NCBI GenBank assembly: GCA_023444055.1
Contig: JAEZRV010000015.1
Location: 1-5,939, forward strand
Direction of reading: 5' to 3'
DNA length: 5,939 nt
From: Bacillota bacterium
Lineage (GTDB): Bacteria; Bacillota; Clostridia; Acetivibrionales; DSM-1351
Part shown: piece by piece, positions 1 to 5,512 of the stretch
Numbering within the stretch: the first letter of the stretch is position 1
Layout: each line of letters begins with the position of its first letter
Translations under genes and position numbers: made by a program
The notes under the pieces: generated by a model
Told to the model about the DNA's origin: nothing
What the model saw: the letters and a program-made list of their open reading frames with translations, nothing else
Database searches by the model: none

Positions 1-2
1 AT

Positions 3-179
3 TTGCAGAAAGAGATGGCAGAGCAGCTCCAAAGACTTTATGAGAAATACGTCCCTGCCAATGTCAGAGAATATATAGACGAGCGTGAGGAAGAAGAAAT
101 AAAGCCTGAAAAGCCGAAAAAAGCCTCCAAAACATCATCTGCTGCAGGAATAGCTGCAAATACACAGACTGAGAGTTAA
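3..179 (+). CDS. C-terminal end of small DUF6103-like mobile-element protein (5' partial)
   Basis: An open frame enters from the left edge and gives 58 residues before TAA at 177-179. It reads as an acidic/amphipathic helix with the segment RLYEKYVPANVREYID (residues 11-26 of the fragment), then a charged Glu/Lys/Pro-rich stretch and a low-complexity Ala/Ser/Thr tail. The 'LYEKYVPxxxREYI' signature matches my memory of DUF6103-family proteins, small proteins of unknown function that are common on Clostridia integrative conjugative elements. The N-terminal part and start codon lie outside the window. Base composition is richer in G+C than the cargo genes downstream and similar to the RHH and relaxase genes, which suits membership of the element backbone. 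It could instead be another small accessory protein; no catalytic residues are visible. Confidence 0.6.
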   Translation: MQKEMAEQLQRLYEKYVPANVREYIDEREEEEIKPEKPKKASKTSSAAGIAANTQTES

Positions 180-379
180 TTAATAAAGCGATGTCTGCCT
201 TTGTTTGCCCCTGTGTCCGATTTTGCGGCAAGGAGTCGGGTAAACATACCCCTGTAATCATTCGGACGAAATTTGAGCCGAATTTGACGACCGTTTAAAC
301 AATGGGGTTGAGCGAGGTTAATGCAGAATCAGATGAGGATAGGCAGTGGACTCCCCTATTGATTTTGGTGCAGGATAAA

Positions 380-408
380 GAGAGGTGGTCGCAGAGCGAC
401 CGCCTCTC
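380..408. repeat. GC-rich hairpin, 13-bp stem, AGA loop
   Basis: Bases 380-392 pair with 396-408 around a 3-base loop, with a single G-T wobble. No T-tract follows on the plus strand, so it is not a classical intrinsic terminator for the upstream gene. On the minus strand only a short TTT-containing stretch follows. The left arm contains the first copy of the AGGTGGTC repeat. Confidence 0.8.
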
Positions 409-535
409 ACCCACATCGCCCGGCAGTGCCGGGCGATTCAAGACATATGATAGGTGGTCGGAAAAGCAGTTTTGTGACAGGAAGGTGGTCAGAATAAGCT
501 GAAAAGTGCTGGAATAGAGGATTTGCTAGGTGGTC
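383..535. mobile_element. Four AGGTGGTC repeats, probable IS21-family end remnant
   Basis: The octamer AGGTGGTC occurs at 383-390, 452-459, 483-490 and 528-535, with start-to-start spacings of 69, 31 and 45. The last three are followed by GGAA, AGAA and AGAA. Spaced GGTGGTC(A/G)GA motifs resemble the multiple terminal repeats of IS21-family insertion sequences, which bind the IstA transposase. No istA or istB reading frame is present, and no matching repeats occur at the far side of the cargo, so this would be a solitary, degraded end. The family assignment comes from memory of such ends; the repeats themselves are directly visible. The first copy lies within a hairpin arm and may be coincidental. 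Confidence 0.45.
415..437. repeat. Perfect GC-rich hairpin, 10-bp stem, AGT loop
   Basis: Bases 415-424 (ATCGCCCGGC) pair perfectly with 428-437 around a 3-base loop, six bases after the preceding hairpin. There is no T-tract on either side. The two hairpins stand out from the surrounding A+T-rich DNA. Possible roles are a structural element, a REP-like sequence, a transcription-blocking structure, or part of a transfer or integration site; the sequence does not decide between them. Confidence 0.8.
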
Positions 536-576
536 AGAAGTGACACAAGGGGATTTGGCAGAAAAATATAAAAGAG

Positions 577-657
577 AAATAAAAACATCGTTACCATTTG
601 AAGGGAAATAAAGGGATATGTCGAATAGTTTTTTATAAGTAATGCAAATAAAAACAT
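577..657. repeat. 12-bp direct repeat AAATAAAAACAT (two copies)
   Basis: Identical copies lie at 577-588 and 646-657, and the 9-mer TTTGAAGGG also occurs twice nearby (597-605 and 708-716). Both fall in the A+T-rich leader upstream of the cargo genes. They may be the result of a local duplication or regulatory sites, but in such skewed sequence chance repeats are plausible. Confidence 0.4.
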
Positions 658-708
658 TTAGTGTTAATAAATATGGAATTTATGCTTGACAAATAGATGT
701 GAGTTGGT

Positions 709-737
709 TTGAAGGGTATGGTTGTAATAGGAATAAT
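709..737 (+). promoter_or_regulatory. Possible sigma-A promoter for the cargo genes
   Basis: TTGAAG at 709-714 and AATAAT at 732-737 are separated by 17 bases, and transcription would begin near 744, upstream of the RBS of the 790 gene. A perfect TTGACA lies further upstream at 686-691 but has no acceptable -10 box at 16-18 bases. Both matches are imperfect and A+T-rich DNA gives many such hits. Confidence 0.25.
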
Positions 738-741
738 TACA
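723..741. promoter_or_regulatory. Dyad TGTAAT-N7-ATTACA, possible operator
   Basis: TGTAAT at 723-728 and its exact reverse complement ATTACA at 736-741 are separated by seven bases. The dyad overlaps the proposed -10 box, as a repressor operator would. No regulator gene is evident beside it, so the role is conjecture. Confidence 0.2.
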
Positions 742-789
742 TAGAAATCTTAGCTTAAATATTTTTTAAAAGAAAAGGGGTACTTTAAG

Positions 790-1758
790 ATGAATGACGT
801 TAAGACTATAATTCCACTAATAATTGCCTTTTCTTCTTCATTATTTTCAATTATTGCAATCCTTAAAACACACTATGATATATTTAGACCAATTTATAGT
901 TGTAATGATTTAAGTTTTAAAATTAATCAGTGGGAAAGTGAAGGGGAGAAATGGTATCAGTTATTTTTATTTCTGCCTATTAAGATAGCAAATGCAAGTA
1001 ATTCAATTGGAAAAATTGAATCATTTAGAATTATTTTTGTATATGGAAAATGGTTGTTTTTTAAGGATTATGAAGTAATTCCTGTTGAGTGGGAAGTGAT
1101 ACCAGAAACGGATAAGGATTTTTCTTATAAAGTTAAAGGAAAAACGCTTGGGAAAATAATAAAAAACGAATGGTATCCACTAATAATAAAAAATAAGGAT
1201 ATTATAGAAACTCATCTACTATTTTCGTCCCGGTGGGATAAGTTACTTAATGTTACTAATTTTAAAATTTATTTGCAATCAAAGTCAAATAAGCGAAGCT
1301 GGTGGAAAACAATTGAAACTTGGAATGGGCATTTGGATAAATTGTTTTGGAGTGAACTTATACATAAAGATAATGCTGTTACATTTCAGAGACATTTTAT
1401 TTCAAAATCCAATAAAGATATAAAAAGGGGCATAGAAGCTCATAAGAAGTATCAATCTGAGTTTTCTATTCCCAAAATAGAGCTTCCACCTTCTGTATCA
1501 TGGAATATTGAAGAGTTATCTGAAATTTTAGGGGAACTTCTTTCAGAAGTTCTTAGGATAGATGAAATGACTGATTTAAATGAAAAAGCCAAACAATTCG
1601 CAACCAATTTAAAGGATAATCCCCGGGAGTACTTAAGGCAAACAAAACTAATCCTTGAAGAATTCATTCGTAGATCAAATCACGTTATTCAAATATCGAA
1701 AGAGTTGCGAGAATTTATTGAAAACATTATTGAAACAATTGAAGATGTTTTGGATTAG
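790..1758 (+). CDS. Membrane-anchored protein of unknown family, first gene of putative defence pair
   Basis: 322 residues, starting at ATG 790 with a purine-rich AAAAGGGG RBS (773-780) nine bases upstream. I do not recognise a named family. Residues 6-25 form one strongly hydrophobic helix, followed by basic residues (K26, H28, R33). The positive-inside rule therefore favours a short N-terminus outside and the rest of the chain in the cytoplasm. Residues 35-165 are rich in alternating hydrophobic and aromatic residues (such as KWYQLFLFLPIKI at 54-66) and look like a beta-sandwich. Residues 165-225 are basic and rich in Trp and Lys, and 238-322 look like a bundle of amphipathic helices. No catalytic motif is visible. 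The gene lies 62 bases upstream of a helicase-nuclease gene with the same A+T-rich composition, so the two are probably one transcription unit. A membrane-localised partner, sensor or effector for that enzyme is an inference. Confidence 0.85.
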   Translation: MNDVKTIIPLIIAFSSSLFSIIAILKTHYDIFRPIYSCNDLSFKINQWESEGEKWYQLFLFLPIKIANASNSIGKIESFRIIFVYGKWLFFKDYEVIPVEWEVIPETDKDFSYKVKGKTLGKIIKNEWYPLIIKNKDIIETHLLFSSRWDKLLNVTNFKIYLQSKSNKRSWWKTIETWNGHLDKLFWSELIHKDNAVTFQRHFISKSNKDIKRGIEAHKKYQSEFSIPKIELPPSVSWNIEELSEILGELLSEVLRIDEMTDLNEKAKQFATNLKDNPREYLRQTKLILEEFIRRSNHVIQISKELREFIENIIETIEDVLD

Positions 1759-1820
1759 TGGAAAATAATTAAATGAGATAAAATATAAAACATTGATAAT
1801 GTACGATAAAGGTGCGATAA

Positions 1821-4800
1821 ATGATTGAGGAATTTCTATGGAATCATCAAAATGAAGCAATTAAGATGCTAATTCAATATATAGAGGACTTTCAAAACGA
1901 AAATACAAGCCAAGCAGCGCTTGTACAAATGCCAACAGGGAGCGGAAAGTCAGGTGTAATAGCCTATTTATCTAGATGCTTACCAAACATCGGTTTTACG
2001 ATAGTTTTAACACCTAGAAGGTCTCTCCGGGATCAACTTTCTAGTGATATTTCAGACCGATTCTTTAAACATATAGGATATCCGATATCTGGTCTAAAAA
2101 AAGAAGTCAAAACTATAACTGAAGGTACATCGAAAGACCTAGAGGTTATATCAAATAATTTAGTAATTGTTATGACGATTCAAATGATTGTAACCATTGA
2201 TAATAAGAATCCTAATTTATTTAATTTTTTATCTTCAAGGGCTGAATTGCTAATTATTGATGAAGGTCATTATGAGCCTGCAAAAGAGTGGAGTAAGACG
2301 ATTAGAAAAGTAAAATCTCCAAAAGTAATTTTCACTGCCACACCTTTTAGAAATGATTTTAAAGTGTTTGATATTGACAAAAAGTATTGCTATATTCTGT
2401 CACTAGTAAAAGCACAAAATGAGAATTATTTAAGAAATGTTGAAATTGTCAATAGATCATCATCAAGTAGGAAATCACCAGAAGCTTTTATAAGTGATCT
2501 CTTGGATTTTTACGACTCAAAATTCTCAAATTATAATGAAAAGCCTAAGGTAATAATTCGTTGTGATGATAGTGCTTCAATACGACATCTTGCTCATGAA
2601 TTACAAAAAAAGGGCAGAACAGTTATTGGCATACATGAAACATTTAGTAATACTAACTGGGAACGACAGAATGTACCGAATATAGAAGAAGAGTCAGCAG
2701 TATTTTGGATTCATCAATTTAAACTTTTAGAAGGTATAGACGACTATCATTTCCAAGTATTGGCGATATACGAAAGAATTAATAACGCACGATCGCTTGT
2801 GCAGCAAATCGGCCGAATTATAAGAAATCCTCAAAGAAGAAATAATCAAATGGGTTACATATTAGAGTACTGGAATGGCTATCATACAAAGCTATGGGAC
2901 GGCTTTCTTAAGTATGATGCTCTAGTGAACGAATTAGGTATGGAGGCATTTGAAATTGCATCGGAACAAGGGATACTCCAACAAGTTATTAAATTTCAAC
3001 CTAAAATTTTCTATATAGATGGTAGATTTCGTTCACAGTTTGATTTAGAAAAAATTAACCCATTTAATGATGTTCAGTTACCTCTTAAAACCAATATACT
3101 AGAAAAACTCGGTAGCTTTAATATTGACTCTTTTATCAATAATATCTTAGAAGATTATATTGATAAGGATTACATATATCATGTTTATAATCAAATAAGT
3201 GATAATGTGCGAGTAGTACTTTACGTTGCTCCAAATAGTTCTAATATCTTAGTCAATCATGTATTTATTGAAGCAAGACTTAACATATTTTTAGTTTGTG
3301 AGTTTGATCAATATGTATGTATTTATAATAGTAGCAATGTAAGTTTTATTGGCAATGAAGATAATGGAATAGGTTCTTCAATAGATGTCCAGAAATTAAA
3401 GAATTTATTTGCTCAAAATGTTTCAACAAAATTAACAACCGTATCTTTGTTTAACTCTAATTTGGGTAGATCTTCTATAAGGTCACGATCAATTACTGCA
3501 GTTTCAATCGAGGATACTATACCATCTTTTGATGATTATGCGCAGATTTGTACAACAGCTGAAGGATACATATATGACAAAGCAAGTGAATTCCTACAGA
3601 ACAAAATTACGAGACGTTATGTTGGATTTAGCAGAGGTAGGGTTACGCAAAGGAATATTGTAATTCTGCCACAGTACTTAGAATGGCTACAAAAATTGAA
3701 AGATGTGTTGGAAGAGAAGTTGATGCCTGTTAGTGTCCTTTCAAGATATGCCCTTGAAGATAAAGTACCAGATAAGCCTGAACCAATAAGTATATTAATA
3801 GATTCAAATGAAATAGAAGATCATTATGCTTTATGCAGTGATAAGAATACTTACTTAGAGTTTAATAATGCTTGCTCAGATGTAAAGGATGGAAAGATTA
3901 AGATAATAGCGAATGATACTGAATTTGACGCTAGTATTAAATTTATTGATAACAAGTACATATTAGCATGCAAAGAGCTTGAAGAATTTTATTTTAATAA
4001 AACTGAAGGGTATCCAGCGAGCATAATTAAGTACCTAAATAATAATCAATCATTTCACGTATTGCCTGAGGATTATTCAAATGTATATATTAGGGGGCAA
4101 TTTTACAAGCCGTCCTTTAAAATAGGAAAGAGTTTTAATTCAAAGAATTACAGTTTAAGGTGCTGTTTTATTCCAGACGATATTATTGGGAAATGCAGAT
4201 CTGAAAAAGGATATAAGGCATTTTATGATGTACATGATGACAATTGGGATCCGGATTCTCTTTTTGGAATTATCTCAAATTTAGGCAGGACAACTACGGT
4301 TTCTAACCAATTTGGAGATCCTGATATAATTATTTGTGATGATGGTGGTAAGGAAATAGCAGACTTTATTTTTTGTGATACAAGAATTCCAAAAGTTGTT
4401 TTTATTCACGCGAAGGCATCGAGTGATGATACAACACACAAATGCTCTACTAGTAAATTACATGATGTATGTGGACAAGCAACAAAAAACTTGGGGTATC
4501 TAGCAATGTTCAATGATAATCCACCATCCAAACTAAATTCATGGAATAAGGCTTGGACAGCAAAGGTTAATGGTGATGGAGAAGGAAAAGTTAACAACCG
4601 AATTGTAAAGGTATGTAGAAAAATGCCACCACGCTCAATATGGAAACAAATTAGAGAGTGTATTAATAGCCCACATGTTGAAAAGGAAGTGTGGTTGTTT
4701 CTTGGAAACATAATATCACAAGAATATTTTGAAAAAGAGCTGTCAAAGAATAAGCCAGCTCCTAATGTTATACAGGCAGCTTACCTTCTTCATGCTACTA

Positions 4801-4853
4801 TGGCCGATGCAGCGTCAGTAGGCGCAAAACTCAAGGTGTTTTGTATGAAATAA
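1821..4853 (+). CDS. SF2 (ResIII/DEAH-like) helicase with probable C-terminal PD-(D/E)XK-type nuclease
   Basis: 1010 residues; ATG at 1821 is preceded by AAAGGTG (1808-1814), six bases away. The helicase motifs appear in order: WNHQNEAI (7-14, motif 0/Q-like), MPTGSGKS (37-44, Walker A), TPRRSLRDQL (64-73, Ia), DEGH (147-150, Walker B, a DEAH variant), FTATPFR (171-177, III), LLEGIDD (302-308, V) and QQIGRIIRNP (328-337, VI, arginines 332 and 335). The ATPase thus looks complete, and DNA or RNA unwinding or translocation is expected. Residues 340-820 match nothing I recognise. At 832-893 the order GDPDIII, EIADFIFCD (D848), VVFIHAK (H863, K865), then GQATKNLGYL (Q886, Y893) resembles the strand-strand-helix core of a PD-(D/E)XK nuclease with His replacing the usual Glu. 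Type I restriction HsdR, Hachiman HamB and other helicase defence proteins share the ATPase core, but no methylase, specificity or HamA-like gene is beside it. The helicase call is firm; the nuclease is moderately supported. Confidence 0.92.
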   Translation: MIEEFLWNHQNEAIKMLIQYIEDFQNENTSQAALVQMPTGSGKSGVIAYLSRCLPNIGFTIVLTPRRSLRDQLSSDISDRFFKHIGYPISGLKKEVKTITEGTSKDLEVISNNLVIVMTIQMIVTIDNKNPNLFNFLSSRAELLIIDEGHYEPAKEWSKTIRKVKSPKVIFTATPFRNDFKVFDIDKKYCYILSLVKAQNENYLRNVEIVNRSSSSRKSPEAFISDLLDFYDSKFSNYNEKPKVIIRCDDSASIRHLAHELQKKGRTVIGIHETFSNTNWERQNVPNIEEESAVFWIHQFKLLEGIDDYHFQVLAIYERINNARSLVQQIGRIIRNPQRRNNQMGYILEYWNGYHTKLWDGFLKYDALVNELGMEAFEIASEQGILQQVIKFQPKIFYIDGRFRSQFDLEKINPFNDVQLPLKTNILEKLGSFNIDSFINNILEDYIDKDYIYHVYNQISDNVRVVLYVAPNSSNILVNHVFIEARLNIFLVCEFDQYVCIYNSSNVSFIGNEDNGIGSSIDVQKLKNLFAQNVSTKLTTVSLFNSNLGRSSIRSRSITAVSIEDTIPSFDDYAQICTTAEGYIYDKASEFLQNKITRRYVGFSRGRVTQRNIVILPQYLEWLQKLKDVLEEKLMPVSVLSRYALEDKVPDKPEPISILIDSNEIEDHYALCSDKNTYLEFNNACSDVKDGKIKIIANDTEFDASIKFIDNKYILACKELEEFYFNKTEGYPASIIKYLNNNQSFHVLPEDYSNVYIRGQFYKPSFKIGKSFNSKNYSLRCCFIPDDIIGKCRSEKGYKAFYDVHDDNWDPDSLFGIISNLGRTTTVSNQFGDPDIIICDDGGKEIADFIFCDTRIPKVVFIHAKASSDDTTHKCSTSKLHDVCGQATKNLGYLAMFNDNPPSKLNSWNKAWTAKVNGDGEGKVNNRIVKVCRKMPPRSIWKQIRECINSPHVEKEVWLFLGNIISQEYFEKELSKNKPAPNVIQAAYLLHATMADAASVGAKLKVFCMK

Positions 4854-4997
4854 AATCACACACTTTACTTCGTTAAGCCAGTTTATCATAAAGTAACTAT
4901 AGTTGTAACTTGATATACAGTATGTTTATACCCGACTAATACTATTAAGTTATAAACTCTCATTATTCGAAAAATATAGAACTGAATACATATTACG

Positions 4998-5041
4998 AGC
5001 ACTCCTTGGAATTTATACCGCAATTCCAAAGAGTGCTTTTT
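4998..5041 (+). terminator. Intrinsic terminator-like hairpin after the cargo genes
   Basis: Bases 4999-5013 (GCACTCCTTGGAATT) pair with 5022-5036 around an 8-base loop: 14 of 15 positions match, the exception being C5005 with A5030, and A4998-T5037 extends the stem. Five T residues follow (5037-5041). This is the form of a rho-independent terminator and would end transcripts of the helicase gene, whose stop codon is about 145 bases upstream. It is also only 31 bases before the RHH start codon, so it may act as an attenuator in that leader, or be the inverted repeat of a transfer origin. Confidence 0.6.
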
Positions 5042-5058
5042 ATATTCTTCAAACGATT

Positions 5059-5066
5059 GGAGGTGA
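5059..5066 (+). promoter_or_regulatory. Strong RBS that fixes the TTG start of the RHH gene
   Basis: GGAGGTGA ends five bases before TTG 5072-5074, ideal Firmicutes spacing. It decides between this TTG and an in-frame TTG at 5006 that lies inside the hairpin with no RBS. Confidence 0.8.
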
Positions 5067-5071
5067 CATAT

Positions 5072-5491
5072 TTGAACCAGACACATAAAGCCAAGAACAG
5101 AACCGCCGTCTGGCTCTACCCTGAGACAATCAAAGAAATGGATGCAATGCTCGAAACGGATAATGCAAAAAGCCGAAGTGAGTTTATTGAAAAAGCTTTG
5201 CAGTTTTACATGGGATATCTGACAAGTGAAAATACTGTGGAGTATCTTCCAAAGGTTCTGGTATCAGCAATGCAAGGGATGTTAAGAGAAACTGAAAACA
5301 GAAATTCAAGCAATCTTTTTCGCTTGTCGATTGAAATGTCAATGATGATGAATATTCTTGCGGCAGGGCTTGAAATCAGTGATGAAGACTTAAGAAAACT
5401 GCGTGGCAGATGTGTAAATGAAGTTAAAAAGACAAAGGGAAAAATCAGCATAGAGGATGCGGTGAAGTTTCAGCAGGGAATTGATGAGTAA
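5072..5491 (+). CDS. Ribbon-helix-helix mobilization accessory protein
   Basis: 139 residues from a TTG start supported by a strong RBS. The N-terminus NRTAVWLYPETIKEMDAML (9-27) followed by KSRSEFIEKALQFYM (33-47) is a classic RHH/CopG-type DNA-binding fold: a short beta strand (TAVWLY) that enters the DNA major groove, a helix, a turn with the conserved SRSEFI, and a second helix. Residues 55-139 are helical and may mediate oligomerisation or contact with the relaxase. The relaxase gene begins 21 bases downstream, so the two are very likely co-transcribed. Known RHH partners of relaxases (MobC-like or TraY-like) bind the transfer origin to help load the relaxase and often repress their own promoter; both roles are inferred here from family and position. 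Base composition is less A+T-rich than the helicase gene, consistent with element backbone. Confidence 0.85.
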   Translation: MNQTHKAKNRTAVWLYPETIKEMDAMLETDNAKSRSEFIEKALQFYMGYLTSENTVEYLPKVLVSAMQGMLRETENRNSSNLFRLSIEMSMMMNILAAGLEISDEDLRKLRGRCVNEVKKTKGKISIEDAVKFQQGIDE

Positions 5492-5512
5492 AAGCAGAAA
5501 AGGAGATTTCGT

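Larger units (their letters stand above)
180..789. other. 610-base gene-free region: hairpins, IS21-like repeats, cargo leader
   Basis: No convincing gene is present. From left to right it holds: a perfect 5-bp inverted repeat GGGTA/TACCC with a 4-base loop at 238-251; two near-identical direct copies of CGAA(A)TTTGA at 267-276 and 279-287; the palindrome GTTTAAAC at 293-300; two GC-rich hairpins at 380-437; four AGGTGGTC copies at 383-535; and from about 560 an abruptly A+T-rich stretch leading to the 790 gene. The composition change near 540-570 probably marks the junction between element backbone or IS debris and the cargo genes. The 181-300 part, with its clustered repeats, could hold protein-binding sites or a transfer origin, but I cannot show this. 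Confidence 0.6.
4854..5071. other. Gene-free spacer between cargo and mobilization genes
   Basis: No reading frame with a credible start lies here on either strand. It contains the 10-bp palindrome AACTATAGTT (4895-4904), the hairpin at 4998-5041 and the RHH RBS at 5059-5066. I see no convincing promoter for the RHH-relaxase genes, although one is expected within or upstream of this stretch. A transfer origin commonly lies just upstream of such accessory and relaxase genes, so this spacer is one place to expect it. Confidence 0.5.

Noticed and set aside
302..502. 66-codon plus-strand reading frame
   Set aside because: It runs through both GC-rich hairpins and three of the AGGTGGTC repeats, has no good RBS and gives a low-complexity product without recognisable features.
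383..535. CRISPR-like array of AGGTGGTC repeats
   Set aside because: The repeats are only 8 bases, spacings of 69, 31 and 45 are irregular, and no cas genes are nearby.
686..691. Perfect TTGACA as the cargo -35 box
   Set aside because: No acceptable -10 hexamer lies 16-18 bases downstream, so it is not called as a promoter despite the exact match.
1790..1802. Small hairpin ACATT-GAT-AATGT between the two cargo genes as a terminator
   Set aside because: Only five A+T-rich base pairs and no T-tract; too weak to separate the two genes into different transcripts.
4406..4711. 101-codon minus-strand frame
   Set aside because: It is antisense to the conserved C-terminal end of the helicase-nuclease gene and has no family-like features; a shadow frame.
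1821..4853. Type I restriction HsdR subunit
   Set aside because: HsdR usually carries its nuclease N-terminal to the helicase, and no hsdM or hsdS is adjacent; here the nuclease-like motifs are at the C-terminus.
5006..5071. Upstream TTG extension of the RHH protein
   Set aside because: The TTG at 5006 lies in the terminator-like hairpin without an RBS, while TTG 5072 has an ideal GGAGGTGA; the extra residues do not belong to an RHH fold.
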